Positions 43,422-52,102 are shown, counted from the stretch's first letter. The stretch: 64,000 bases of DNA from JBBRDU01 sp038203615 (GCA_038203615.1 JBBRDU010000004.1:11940-75939), one strand, 5' to 3'. Made by a program: numbers and translations. The notes: a model not told the origin generated them from the sequence alone.

Positions 43422-44759
43422 ATGCCTGAAATCACCATGCCGAAATTGAGCGACACGATGACCGAAGGAACGCTCGTCTCGTGGAAGAAAAAGAAAGGCG
43501 ACAAAGTTTCGGTGGGCGAAGTTCTGGCCGAGATCGAAACGGACAAGGCGACCATGGAATGGGAGTCGCCCGAGGATGGGACTTTGACCGAAGTCTATAT
43601 TGAAGAGGGCGGCAAAGTGAACGTGGGCGACAAGATTGCGTTCATCGGCGAGGAAGGCGAAGCGGCCCCGGCTGCGAAAAAAGAAGAGCCGAAGTCCGAG
43701 GAGAAGGAAGCGGGAAAGCCCGCCAAAAAAGAGGAGAAGACGCAGGCCGAAACGGAAAAACCGGCGCCCGCTCCGAAAAAAGAAAAGGAAACCGCGCCGC
43801 CCCAGCCAAAAACGATAGAGGCAGGCGGGTCGCCTGCGCCGCAGCCGACCCGGCTGCCACTACCGGCGGAGGAAGCGCGCGTTAAAGCGTCGCCTGTGGC
43901 GCGGCGGTTGGCCGGAGAATTGGGCGTGGACCTGGCCAGTGTCTCTGGAACCGGCCCGGACGGCCGGGTGACCGAAAGCGACGTGCGCGCGGCGGGTCAG
44001 CCTCAGGCCTCGGCGAGCCCTCAAAAACCGGCGGCGAAACCAGCCGCTCCCGCGGCCCGGCCGGGCGAGAGCGCCCGTATCCAATTAAGCGGGATGCGCA
44101 AAGTGATCGCGCAACGGCTGGTCGAAAGCAAAGGACCGGTCCCGCATTTTTACCTGAACATCGACATCGATGCCGGGCCTCTCGTGACGGCCCGGGCCGA
44201 ATTGAAGTCGGGCGGGGAAGGGGCCGACACGGCCAAGATTACGGTGAACGATTTTGTCTTGAAAGCTTCCGTGCAGGCGGCCATCAAGGTGCCCAAGGTC
44301 AACGCCTCTTTCGATGGCGACGCCATCGTGCAATATGCCGACGTCGATCTGGCGGTGGCCGTGGCGATTGATGACGGTCTGGTCACGCCGGTGGTGCGGG
44401 CCGCCCAAAACAAGTCGCTGCGGGAAATGAGCGAGGTGGTCAAGGACCTGGCTCATCGCGCGCGCAATAAGCGGATGAAGCCCGAGGAATTTCAGGGTGG
44501 TTCTTTTACCGTTTCGAATCTGGGCAGCTACGGAGTGGACAGTTTTTCCGCCATCATCAACCCGCCGCAGGGATTCATCCTGGCCATCGGCGCGATCTCA
44601 AAAAAACCGGTGATCGACGATGGCGAACAGATCGTGCTGGGCCATCGCATGTCCATTTGCATGAGCTGTGATCATCGCGTGATCGATGGCGCGCTCGGCG
44701 CGGAATATCTGAAGGAGCTCCGGCACCTGCTCGAAAATCCGGCGCTGCTCCTGGTTTAG
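43422..44759 (+). CDS. pdhC: Pyruvate dehydrogenase E2 (dihydrolipoamide acetyltransferase)
   Basis: E2 transfers the acetyl group to CoA and forms the complex core. Of 445 residues, 1-78 are one lipoyl domain (lipoyl Lys ~42 in ETDKATMEW). A Lys/Glu/Pro/Ala-rich linker follows to ~150. Then come the E1/E3-binding domain (ASPVARRLAGELGVDLASV) and the catalytic domain, with the active-site His in CDHRVIDGALGAEYLKEL. The linker includes a stretch encoded by a palindromic repeat at 43815-43864. No E3 (lpd) gene follows in the window. Confidence 0.96.
   Translation: MPEITMPKLSDTMTEGTLVSWKKKKGDKVSVGEVLAEIETDKATMEWESPEDGTLTEVYIEEGGKVNVGDKIAFIGEEGEAAPAAKKEEPKSEEKEAGKPAKKEEKTQAETEKPAPAPKKEKETAPPQPKTIEAGGSPAPQPTRLPLPAEEARVKASPVARRLAGELGVDLASVSGTGPDGRVTESDVRAAGQPQASASPQKPAAKPAAPAARPGESARIQLSGMRKVIAQRLVESKGPVPHFYLNIDIDAGPLVTARAELKSGGEGADTAKITVNDFVLKASVQAAIKVPKVNASFDGDAIVQYADVDLAVAVAIDDGLVTPVVRAAQNKSLREMSEVVKDLAHRARNKRMKPEEFQGGSFTVSNLGSYGVDSFSAIINPPQGFILAIGAISKKPVIDDGEQIVLGHRMSICMSCDHRVIDGALGAEYLKELRHLLENPALLLV
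43815..43864. repeat. Palindromic repeat family C copy inside the pdhC linker
   Basis: The left arm ATAGAGGCAGGCGGGTCGCC and the complement of the right arm, GTAGTGGCAGCCGGGTCGGC, match at most positions, and each arm is internally palindromic (GCAGGCGGGTCGCCTGC). The 50 bp encode the linker residues around EAGGSPAPQPTRLPLP between the lipoyl and subunit-binding domains, where flexible sequence is tolerated. Confidence 0.65.
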
Positions 44760-44846
44760 CAGCGGGTCAGGGTCGGGGAGCGCACGCGCCCTCCCGGGAG
44801 TTGTCATTCGAAACGCCGGGATCACGACTGGTGGATGACCAACAGC

Positions 44847-45374
44847 CTAACGAGTGAAGAGCTGTGCCAGTTCCCAGGCCATGAAGTCATCCAGGCTTTG
44901 CCGTGTCTTGTTCGCGGCAAACTCCAGAATGGTGGCGTCGTCCAGGAACCCGAGGAACGGAATTTCATCGGGAATCAAGTCGAGCGGATCCACCAGGTAG
45001 GCGACGGCCGCGATGATGGAGAGAAGCGCGCTGGGCAAAACGGTGTAATCACCGCGCTGATGGGCTCGCAGCAAACGCAGCATGGTATGCAAGTAGGCCC
45101 AGGATTCCTGGAATGGCTTTCGCGGGAGGGACGCCGTCTTGCGCGCGGCCTGCCGGAGCAACTGCTCGAGCCGCTCCGGATTAAGCGCGTAAGGCTTGGC
45201 CTGGAGAATCGCTTTGCCAAAGGCCCGGCTCCGCACCGTGACGTTGCCGATTGAAAGGGAACCGGCTCTCTTGCCGGTCCCGGCCCTCTTCTTTGTTCGA
45301 GCTTTGGTTGGCTTCGCCTTCGATCGTTTCACACTCCAGTTATAAGCGCCTGAGTTGAGCAGTGAGAAGCGCAT
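44847..45374 (-). CDS. DUF1232 (YkvA-like) membrane-associated protein
   Basis: The 175-residue protein has a basic Lys/Arg/Ala/Thr-rich N-terminal segment. The C-terminal DUF1232 core follows: LSIIAAVAYLVDPLDLIPDEIPFLGFLDDATILEF, with the conserved DPLDLIPD and G-x-DD. DUF1232 proteins are small and probably membrane-linked, of unknown function. The ATG at 45374 is used; a GTG at 45332 is an alternative. The frame upstream of 45374 overlaps a palindromic repeat and is rejected. It is divergent from the next membrane-protein gene. Confidence 0.75.
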   Translation of the reverse strand: MRFSLLNSGAYNWSVKRSKAKPTKARTKKRAGTGKRAGSLSIGNVTVRSRAFGKAILQAKPYALNPERLEQLLRQAARKTASLPRKPFQESWAYLHTMLRLLRAHQRGDYTVLPSALLSIIAAVAYLVDPLDLIPDEIPFLGFLDDATILEFAANKTRQSLDDFMAWELAQLFTR

Positions 45375-45387
45375 TCCTCCGAGCGAG

Positions 45388-45417
45388 CAGGGGCGACCGG
45401 CTGTGACCGGCGTCCCT
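45388..45417. repeat. Short GC palindrome related to the dispersed repeat families
   Basis: GCAGGGGCGACCGGCTGTGA and the following CCGGCGTCCCT form a GAC-CGG/CCG-GTC hairpin with outer GGG/CCC. The GCTGTGACCG core is like that of the family A elements at 14634 and 58759. It lies between divergent genes. Confidence 0.45.
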
Positions 45418-45493
45418 CCCAACGATTTTTCGCTCGGATGGGCAGGAATCGAAGGGCGGCTTCCTCTTGCGCCCGTTCCGCGGGTCGGCGAGC

Positions 45494-45838
45494 ATGGCCT
45501 CTATGGCTGAAAATAGGCCCGACGAAAATCCGCTGCGCTCGGCCTCGTTCGCGGTCCATGCCACGCGCGGCCTAATCCGGGATCAGGCGGCGCGCCGCAA
45601 AACGATGGTCGTTTTGCTGGCTCTCGCCCTCCTCCTCCTGCTCGCTGGATTGACCTTTCTCGCGCCCATCCTGAACCCGCGAGAGCATCTCGGTTGGGCG
45701 CTCACCTTCTGGATTGTCTGCATCTGGTTGACCTTGACGGCGCTCCTGCTCGCCTTGTTCGATTTACTGATGGTGCGACGGGCGGGCCGGACCGCCCAGC
45801 GGGAGCTGCGCCAGGGTTATCGACCACCTAACGAGTAA
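45494..45838 (+). CDS. Small two-helix membrane protein of unknown function
   Basis: The 114-residue protein has a polar N-terminus, two hydrophobic helices (VVLLALALLLLLAGLTFLAP and ALTFWIVCIWLTLTALLLAL), then a basic tail MVRRAGRTAQRELRQG. The orientation is predicted with both ends in the cytosol. Starts at 45494 or 45503 are both possible. Its stop is 4 bp before the dgt ATG, implying co-transcription with dgt. No family recognised. Confidence 0.65.
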   Translation: MASMAENRPDENPLRSASFAVHATRGLIRDQAARRKTMVVLLALALLLLLAGLTFLAPILNPREHLGWALTFWIVCIWLTLTALLLALFDLLMVRRAGRTAQRELRQGYRPPNE

Positions 45839-45842
45839 GAGC

Positions 45843-47003
45843 ATGACGGCAGAATCTTTTTCTCGCTGGAAAACCCGGGAGCAAATGGACGAGACCGAGC
45901 GGATGGTGCTCGCCCCGTTTGCGCAGAAATCGGGAGATTCGCGCGGACGCAAATACCCGGAAGCCAGTCATGCCTATCGCACGGAGTTTCAACGCGACCG
46001 GGCCCGGATCATTCATTCGCGCGCCTTCCGCCGGCTTGAGTATAAGACGCAGGTTTTTCTGAACGGGACGGGCGACCATCTGCGCACGCGCCTGACGCAC
46101 TCCATCGAAGTCGCGTCGATCAGCCGCACCATTGCGCGCGCGCTCTCGCTCAATGAAGATCTGGCCGAAGCCATCGCCCTGGCCCACGATCTGGGGCATC
46201 CGCCTTTCGGCCATTCCGGCGAAGAGATGCTGGCCGAATGCATGCGCGACCATGGCGGGTTCGATCATAACAAACAGAGCGAGCGCGTGGTGGAATTGCT
46301 CGAGAGCACGTATCCCAATTTTCCCGGGTTGAACCTGACCTTTGAAGTGCGTGAAGGTTTGCAGAAGCACCAGGCTTTCTACGATCCGCCTGCACCCGGG
46401 GAAGAAGGATATCATTGCCCAGCACTCGAGGCGCAGATTACCAACCTGGCCGACGAGATTACGTATTACAGCCACGATCTGGATGACGCGGTCGATTTCG
46501 AAATTTTAAGCGGCCAGCAACTGGAAGAGAACGCCGTCTGGCAGCAAAGCCACCGCGCGGTGGTGACGCGGTATCCCGAGGCGCGCGAGCCGGAACTGCA
46601 CAAGCTGATTATCCGCGACATCATTGACGTGCAGGTACGCGATGTGATCACGCGCAGCGCGCAGGCCATTGCCGACTCCGGGGTGCAGAGCGCCGATGAG
46701 GTGCGACGGCAGGCGGGACCGCTCATCCGTTACAGCGACGAATTGCTCGATGCCAACCGCGCGCTCCGGCGATTTCTCTATCAGAATGTTTATTATCATC
46801 CGCGCGTGGCCGAAGTGAATCAGAACGCGTGCGAGATGTTGCGCCGCGTTTTCGAAGCGTTACTGATCGACCCGGAGCAATTGGGAGACGCCGCCACCAA
46901 ACGGGTCGAGAGCGAAGGCTTGCCCCGGACGGTCTGTGATTATGTCGCGGGGATGACCGATCGATATTTAATGGAGGAACACAGTCGGCTGACCGCTGTC
47001 TGA
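45843..47003 (+). CDS. dgt: Deoxyguanosinetriphosphate triphosphohydrolase-like protein
   Basis: dGTPase-family HD hydrolases remove the triphosphate from dNTPs to control the pool. The 386 residues show HSRAFRRLEYKTQVF, RTRLTHSIEVASISRTIAR (first HD His), and ALAHDLGHPPFGHSGEEML, the characteristic HD pair with downstream His. ADEITYYSHDLDDAVDF supplies the last Asp. The C-terminal ~150 residues are helical. It follows the small membrane-protein gene by 4 bp. Allosteric control and exact substrate cannot be told. Confidence 0.93.
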   Translation: MTAESFSRWKTREQMDETERMVLAPFAQKSGDSRGRKYPEASHAYRTEFQRDRARIIHSRAFRRLEYKTQVFLNGTGDHLRTRLTHSIEVASISRTIARALSLNEDLAEAIALAHDLGHPPFGHSGEEMLAECMRDHGGFDHNKQSERVVELLESTYPNFPGLNLTFEVREGLQKHQAFYDPPAPGEEGYHCPALEAQITNLADEITYYSHDLDDAVDFEILSGQQLEENAVWQQSHRAVVTRYPEAREPELHKLIIRDIIDVQVRDVITRSAQAIADSGVQSADEVRRQAGPLIRYSDELLDANRALRRFLYQNVYYHPRVAEVNQNACEMLRRVFEALLIDPEQLGDAATKRVESEGLPRTVCDYVAGMTDRYLMEEHSRLTAV

Positions 47004-47136
47004 TTTCCGCGAAGCTTTTGTCCTATGAGACTCGATTATGATTACGAGCACGAGCGGAGACTGAATAGGTGCCTCTGAATTGGACTGTCTGCTCGCGAAG
47101 ACTTTCGGAGTTGCGCGGTTGCCCTAGACTTTCAGC

Positions 47137-47736
47137 CTAGGCCGCGGCCGGGCCCGTCTCATCGCGCAGATATTGAATGAGAAGGCGCAGGCGTTGATTG
47201 ACGGAAAGCTCCTCCAGAACGCGCTGCCGGCGCAAGGCGTCACTGATAAAAGTGGAGGCCACCAGATCGGCCAGCATTTCGGGATCGCCCAGGTCCGCCA
47301 GATATTGATCCACCTTGGCCGGAAGCTGACGCCCCTCGCCCTTAAACTTGGTATACAACTCGAGAACCTTGGCCGAGAGCGCCTCTGTTTCGATCGACGC
47401 CGTGCAGTCCGACTCCAGGCGCTCGATCGCGGCGATGGGGAAGGGCGCTTCCTGTTCGAAACCGGTGAAGCGGACGCGCTCGAGACCCTGCAGGATAAGA
47501 TTGGAAGTGCCGTCGTTCCGTTCGACGCAGGCCCGGATCAATCCCACGCCGGCGATCTGAAAAAAATCGGACGGCGAATGCCACTGTGTCCGCTGCGGTT
47601 TCAACAAAGCGACCGCGAACATGCGATGATGACTGAGGGCATGCTCGAGCATTTCGCGATAGCGCGATTCAAAGATATAGAGAGGCAGGAGGGCGTGGGG
47701 AAAAAGGAGCGCGCCGGATAACGGCATCACTGGCAC
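47137..47736 (-). CDS. Lon N-terminal-domain-like protein (DNA-independent, no protease domain)
   Basis: The 199-residue protein matches the LON substrate-binding domain: MPLSGALLFPHALLPLYIFE, with YREMLEHAL, then VGLIRACVERNDGTSNLILQ and FTGFEQEAPFPIAAIERL, and a helical end. No ATPase or protease part follows, so it is a stand-alone LON-domain protein like those near rpoE-type or ParA systems; function unknown. Seen: only the GTG at 47736 starts it. The related segment near 49792 keeps the extra 5' codons MEAPALFPEQ with an ATG, which this copy has lost (ATG to AGG). See the duplication finding. Confidence 0.8.
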   Translation of the reverse strand: MPVMPLSGALLFPHALLPLYIFESRYREMLEHALSHHRMFAVALLKPQRTQWHSPSDFFQIAGVGLIRACVERNDGTSNLILQGLERVRFTGFEQEAPFPIAAIERLESDCTASIETEALSAKVLELYTKFKGEGRQLPAKVDQYLADLGDPEMLADLVASTFISDALRRQRVLEELSVNQRLRLLIQYLRDETGPAAA

Positions 47737-47947
47737 TTGTTCCGGAAAAAGGGCGGGCGCTTCCCTGTCTGGCCTAATAAGCTACAGGCGCAGCCGGTGG
47801 GCAAGCGGCGCAAGATTGCCGGAGATGCGGACTTTTAATGGCGGAGTCCCAGACGCGAAATGTCTCCTGCAGTTGCCGGACCGACAACTGACCTTCCACA
47901 AGCGGATCGGCCAGGGCGCCGGAGGCCATGGTCGAACCGCATCCGGC
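47719..47947 (-). repeat. Direct repeat, copy 1: aroD 3' end / LON 5' end duplication
   Basis: These 229 bp are closely similar to the 230 bp at 49792-50021, in the same orientation. The two copies flank the GT39 gene at 48009-49754. Copy 1 is joined to the functional LON gene. It differs by a single-base deletion and several substitutions in the aroD-derived part and by loss of the LON ATG. Homology stops abruptly at 47947. Confidence 0.85.
47835..47947 (-). pseudogene. Truncated, frameshifted 3' fragment of aroD
   Basis: On the minus strand the DNA encodes AGCGSTMASGALADPLVEG and QLSVRQLQETFR, matching the C-terminus of the intact AroD encoded at 49908-50615 (AGCGSTMAYGALAAAQVEG, same QLSVRQLQETFR). 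It then shifts frame through a one-base deletion and reads into WDSAIKSP instead of ILGLRH. An 82-codon frame (47774-48022) runs through it but has a foreign N-terminus (KPSDMTPLAIC) and no ribosome binding site, so it is treated as a pseudogene. Confidence 0.75.
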
Positions 47948-48008
47948 TACGAGCCCGGCGCAGATCGCGAGCGGCGTCATGTCGCTGGGCTTCAAAAAAA
48001 CCTTACGT

Positions 48009-49754
48009 TCATCTCTGATCATCCCCGACCCTCCGCTCGTAAACGAATACGTAATTCTGCGCCGGGTGGTCGACCGGGCCGGTTGCCGGAAGGGAGAAGT
48101 CAGCGCGCTCTGGTGAGAGCAAATTCACCGAGCCGACAAGCGTGAACTCGTTTGCGCAATACTCGTTCGTCCAGTTGAAGATCGTTGGGTCCGACGCCGG
48201 CCGCCTGAGCCATGATGCCTCGACACCAATAACAACCACGTATTTTGGATGTGCTCTTTCTATCTCGTCGATCATTTCGCGTTGCATCGCTGGAGCTCGC
48301 GTGTACGGCTCCATCAGCGGGTAGGTGTAGATGTATCCGGTCGCCGAATGGCGCTGCGCGTAAAAATAAATTTCCGGCTCCGATCCAAGCACGGCGATCG
48401 TGTCGCCAGCGTTCGTTCGCTCGCGGATGAACTGAGAGACGCGAATCGCCTCCGCGAACGGATTGGGCCAGTAGAGGGCCTGCGAGACCGCAGCGGGTGG
48501 CAGGTTGAAAAGCAGCGCGCGATCGCGCCATAATGGCAGCGCGAGCGCAGTCGCTGCCAGCAGCAGCATGACGTAACCCGCGATGGCGTTTGTCGGTTTC
48601 GACCGCACCAGCGCTGTCACCCCGACCGCCGCCAACAGCGCGACCGCTGGAAGAAGCAGGATGAAATAATGCTCGCGAAAGTAGAAGCCCGGACAGACAG
48701 CTGCGGCTGAACAGACCAGCAAGCCGGACAGAAATGGCGCGTTTGGCCGCACCGCTCTCGTCCATACGCAGAGCACGCCCACTGCCGCGAGCACCCAAAT
48801 CATCCACACCGGACCCACCACGCTCGGGAGGCGCTCCGTCAGCAGGTGCGCGCCATCGGATAATGACAACATGCTGCCATAGGACCGCGAGTAATCGACC
48901 GTCCAGGACCAGAAGCGCGCGAGCACGCCCGCGCGCCATAGAATGAGAAACATCGCGGCGATCGGGGTTATTACGCTCGCGGTAAAAATCAGGTTTCTTG
49001 CGATCATCCGCGGCCAGTTGAGCGACGCACGGCGATCAGCCAGAAATATCGCCCCCCAGCCGAGCGGAACGAAGAGTGCGCCCGGCTGCTTCATCAAGAT
49101 CGCCATGCCGAACAACAAGCCGGCCGCGACGAGGTGGCCGATGCGCACGACGGGTCGCAGCAATAAGAGCGCGCCGGCGAGCACTGCCAGCATCACAAAA
49201 TGCGTGGCGTGGGCGCACAGACCGGCCACCCACGGGCTCAGCGAGAGCACTCCGTAAAAGCACGCGGCGAGCGCGCCTGCGGTCGTACCGAGCAGTCGAC
49301 GACCGAGCAGAAACACACAGTAAGCCGTCGCCAGATTGATACACAAGAGACCGAGATGAATCCCCGACGTCGTTTGACCAAACACCGACATGACGGCCGC
49401 GTAGGCCGCAGACGTGCCCGGGAACTTCATGCTATACGCGAGCTGATACGGCGCGATCCCTTGCAGAAGCAGCTGGCCAGCGTAGGCGTACTCGCCTTCG
49501 TCCCGCTCGAGCGGTAGCTCGATAAAACGCACGCGCACGAAGATCGTCACCGCGATCGTTGCGGCCAGCAGGATCCAGAGACCGACGCGTAACGCGCCTG
49601 CCCTATTTTGCTGAGAACCCGTCGAATCACTTTCCGTCACAGCGTCAATGCGATGGTGAGAATCTCGCGGCGGGACCGGGGGTTTTTCGCGGTACAGCTC
49701 GAGACCGGCTTCCAAGGATTGCTGCGATGGTCCGTTGCCTTGTGTCTTCGCCAT
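48009..49754 (-). CDS. GT39-family membrane glycosyltransferase (ArnT/PMT-like), apparently inserted
   Basis: The 581-residue protein has an ~60-residue cytosolic tail, then the first helix and the GT-C catalytic loop LERDEGEYAYAGQLLLQG (~residues 78-95). ~11 further hydrophobic helices and a C-terminal soluble domain (TIAVLGSEPEIYFYAQRHSA) follow. GT39-like enzymes use polyprenyl-phosphate sugars to modify lipids or proteins in the periplasm. Direct repeats of the aroD/LON junction flank the gene on both sides, so it appears to have been inserted into the aroD-LON gene pair. The ATG at 49754 is 37 bp downstream of copy 2. Confidence 0.85.
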   Translation of the reverse strand: MAKTQGNGPSQQSLEAGLELYREKPPVPPRDSHHRIDAVTESDSTGSQQNRAGALRVGLWILLAATIAVTIFVRVRFIELPLERDEGEYAYAGQLLLQGIAPYQLAYSMKFPGTSAAYAAVMSVFGQTTSGIHLGLLCINLATAYCVFLLGRRLLGTTAGALAACFYGVLSLSPWVAGLCAHATHFVMLAVLAGALLLLRPVVRIGHLVAAGLLFGMAILMKQPGALFVPLGWGAIFLADRRASLNWPRMIARNLIFTASVITPIAAMFLILWRAGVLARFWSWTVDYSRSYGSMLSLSDGAHLLTERLPSVVGPVWMIWVLAAVGVLCVWTRAVRPNAPFLSGLLVCSAAAVCPGFYFREHYFILLLPAVALLAAVGVTALVRSKPTNAIAGYVMLLLAATALALPLWRDRALLFNLPPAAVSQALYWPNPFAEAIRVSQFIRERTNAGDTIAVLGSEPEIYFYAQRHSATGYIYTYPLMEPYTRAPAMQREMIDEIERAHPKYVVVIGVEASWLRRPASDPTIFNWTNEYCANEFTLVGSVNLLSPERADFSLPATGPVDHPAQNYVFVYERRVGDDQR

Positions 49755-49791
49755 GGGTAAGCCGCTTTCGGTTGCCGCGATCCTGCTCCGG

Positions 49792-50021
49792 TAACGGGTT
49801 CACTGGCACTTGTTCCGGAAAAAGGGCGGGCGCTTCCATGTCTGGCCTAATAAGCTACAGGCGCAGCCGGTGGGCAAGCGGCGCAAGATTGCCGGAGATG
49901 CGGACTTTTAATGGCGGAGCCCCAGAATGCGAAATGTCTCCTGCAGTTGCCGGACCGACAGCTGACCTTCCACCTGCGCAGCGGCCAGCGCGCCGTAGGC
50001 CATGGTCGAACCGCATCCGGC
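49792..50021 (-). repeat. Direct repeat, copy 2: aroD 3' end / LON 5' end duplication
   Basis: 230 bp, containing the last ~37 codons of the intact aroD and, beyond its stop, the original start of a LON gene (ATG GAA GCG ... MEAPALFPEQVPV) that is cut off after about 14 codons by the GT39-gene leader. It is paired with 47719-47947. Confidence 0.85.
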
Positions 50022-50615
50022 CAGAACCACGCGGGAGACCGCGCCAAGCTGGCCGATGCCCATGACGCTGACGGCCATCTCGGCCTCGTCGTGGGAAATG
50101 AATTCGAGCAGACGGGCTAGTTGCACGGCGGTGTCGGTGCGGGTGGCCACTTTGAAGATGGCCGCGCCCAGAGATTTCGCGGTGCGCGCCTTGGCATGCA
50201 AACTGCGCGGAGTGGGCGTGGAATCGAAGTCGTGCAGCGAAAAAATGCGCGCGACGTTTCGGTGGTCCGACGAGTTCAAAAGCGAGTGGAAAGATTCGGC
50301 AGAACGCAACTCAACATCGACATACCGAACGTGTGGCAGAAAGCGCGAAAGCAGCTCGCGCCGGCGCGGGCCGGACAGCGCGTTTGCTCCGCCTTCGGCC
50401 GGATGCCGGGCGGTCGCGATGAGCGGCGCGGGCAGGGCCGCGATTTGTTTCTCCACTTCCTCCTGCATGGGGAAAAGATGATCGAGACGAAGCTCAAAAA
50501 GATCGGGCGGCTCCGCCATGGCCAGGGCCATGGCCAAGTCGGCGCCGGTGGCGATGACCCCAACAATTTGACACGGCGGTTTGGCCGGCACTTTGACCGG
50601 GCTCTCGGCTGCCAT
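49908..50615 (-). CDS. aroD: 3-dehydroquinate dehydratase, type I
   Basis: AroD dehydrates 3-dehydroquinate in the shikimate pathway through a Schiff base. The 235 residues show the barrel strand LFELRLDHLF, the catalytic His in SLHDFDSTPT (~residues 129-138), the Schiff-base Lys in AIFKVATR (~residues 157-164), and the C-terminal VEGQLSVRQLQETF. The N-terminal ~16 residues are a leader. It is divergent from the sugar-transferase gene (56 bp). Its 3' end is duplicated on the far side of the GT39 gene. Confidence 0.92.
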   Translation of the reverse strand: MAAESPVKVPAKPPCQIVGVIATGADLAMALAMAEPPDLFELRLDHLFPMQEEVEKQIAALPAPLIATARHPAEGGANALSGPRRRELLSRFLPHVRYVDVELRSAESFHSLLNSSDHRNVARIFSLHDFDSTPTPRSLHAKARTAKSLGAAIFKVATRTDTAVQLARLLEFISHDEAEMAVSVMGIGQLGAVSRVVLAGCGSTMAYGALAAAQVEGQLSVRQLQETFRILGLRH

Positions 50616-50670
50616 ATGTTAACTATTCCCCCAAGGGTTTGAGGGAGAATCAAACCTTCGTCTCTTTCGC

Positions 50671-52062
50671 ATGCTCGCCCGCAAACAGGAACTCAGCACC
50701 CAGGTCCAGCAGCTGATCGATTCTTTCCTGCTCGCGTTCTCGCTCCTTTTTGCGCACACGCTTCGACTTTACAGCACACTTTGGTTCAATCTATCGAAGT
50801 CTATCGACCGCTTCGGCAACTACTCATGGTTGCTTATCGTGGTCATGTTGTTCGGGCCCATCCTGCTCGACCTGCAGGGATTCTACAGTTCGCCCATCGA
50901 CAAAACGAAGGGGAAATCGATCGCCCAAATCCTCCGGGCCATGATTTACCTCGGAGTGATCGTGGGCGCCTGCGTCATTTTCCTGCGCCTGCCCCTCGCT
51001 AATCGTTCCGTCCCGATCCTCTTCGGAGGCATCGCCCTGGCCATGCTGCTGGTGAAGGAACGCATCATCGTCCAGCACGTGCGGAGGCGGGCCTTGCGCG
51101 GAGAGTTGCGCGAGCCTGTTCTGCTGGCCGGCTCGCCCCAGGATATTGCCGCCCTCGAACAATCCTTCACTCCCGAGCAACAGTTGCTCATGGACGTGGC
51201 CGGGCGTATCGACATTGAGAAACAGCCCCTCTCCGACCTGATCGAGGCCATGCACCGGCACTCCGTGGCTCGCGTTATTTTCGCCGCTGGCCACAGCCAG
51301 CTCAACCGCGTGGAGGAAGCCATCGGTGTCTGTGAGGTGGAGGGCGTGCCCGCCTGGTTGGCAGCCGATTTTATCCGGACATCCATCGCCAAGCCGCACT
51401 TTGACGCCTTTGCCGGGCGGCCCATGCTTGTCTTCCGCTCCACCCCGGATGTCTCCTGGACCCTTTTCATCAAGGGTGTGATCGACCGGGTCGGAGCATT
51501 CGGCGCCCTCCTTCTCTTCGTCCTGCCCATGGCCGTGGTGGCCATCGGCATCCGCCTCACCTCGCCCGGGCCCATCATTTTTAAACAGCGCCGCGCCGGG
51601 AAGCACGGGAAACCATTCGTCATGTACAAATTCCGGTCGATGTCGGATGATGCCGAGATGCGCCGGGCCGAGTTGGAGCCCTTTAACCAGATGAACGGCC
51701 CCGTCTTCAAGGTGGATGCCGATCCGCGCATCACGCCGTTTGGCCGGTGGCTGCGCCGCACCAGCCTCGACGAGCTTCCGCAGTTGGCCAATGTGCTGCT
51801 GGGCGACATGAGTCTGGTCGGCCCGCGTCCCCTCCCGCTCTATGAGGTGGAAAAATTCGAGAACACGGCGCAACGGCGACGGCTCAGCGTCAAGCCGGGT
51901 CTGACCTGTTTGTGGCAGATCAGTGGCCGCAACCAGGTCCAGGACTTTGCCGACTGGGTCAAGCTCGACCTGGACTACATCGACCGCTGGTCGTTAGCGC
52001 TCGACTTCAAGATTCTCCTCCGGACGGTGCCGGCGGTCCTGCTCGGGCTCGGCGCCAAGTAA
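50671..52062 (+). CDS. Polyprenyl-phosphate sugar phosphotransferase (bacterial sugar transferase)
   Basis: This 463-residue enzyme would load the first sugar-1-phosphate onto undecaprenyl phosphate at the membrane. There are four N-terminal hydrophobic helices, a central Rossmann-like CoA-binding-type region (~140-255), and a fifth helix followed by the catalytic domain: IIFKQRRAGKHGKPF, YKFRSMSDDAE, RRTSLDELPQLANVLLGDMS, GPRPLPLYEVEKF and SVKPGLTCLWQISGRN. The architecture is that of EpsE/WbaP/GumD-like initiators. No glycosyltransferase cluster follows directly; exopolysaccharide genes are elsewhere in this window. Confidence 0.93.
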   Translation: MLARKQELSTQVQQLIDSFLLAFSLLFAHTLRLYSTLWFNLSKSIDRFGNYSWLLIVVMLFGPILLDLQGFYSSPIDKTKGKSIAQILRAMIYLGVIVGACVIFLRLPLANRSVPILFGGIALAMLLVKERIIVQHVRRRALRGELREPVLLAGSPQDIAALEQSFTPEQQLLMDVAGRIDIEKQPLSDLIEAMHRHSVARVIFAAGHSQLNRVEEAIGVCEVEGVPAWLAADFIRTSIAKPHFDAFAGRPMLVFRSTPDVSWTLFIKGVIDRVGAFGALLLFVLPMAVVAIGIRLTSPGPIIFKQRRAGKHGKPFVMYKFRSMSDDAEMRRAELEPFNQMNGPVFKVDADPRITPFGRWLRRTSLDELPQLANVLLGDMSLVGPRPLPLYEVEKFENTAQRRRLSVKPGLTCLWQISGRNQVQDFADWVKLDLDYIDRWSLALDFKILLRTVPAVLLGLGAK

Positions 52063-52102
52063 TTGCGCCTCTCTATATAATGTACCGCGTGCTTGTTAGG
52101 GC

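Noticed and set aside
47774..48022. Possible intact 82-codon gene between LON and GT39
   Set aside because: It consists of an aroD 3' fragment out of the aroD frame with a foreign N-terminus and no ribosome binding site; recorded as a pseudogene.
50824..51873. 349-codon frame antisense to the sugar transferase
   Set aside because: It is shadowed by the strong sugar-transferase domain on the plus strand.
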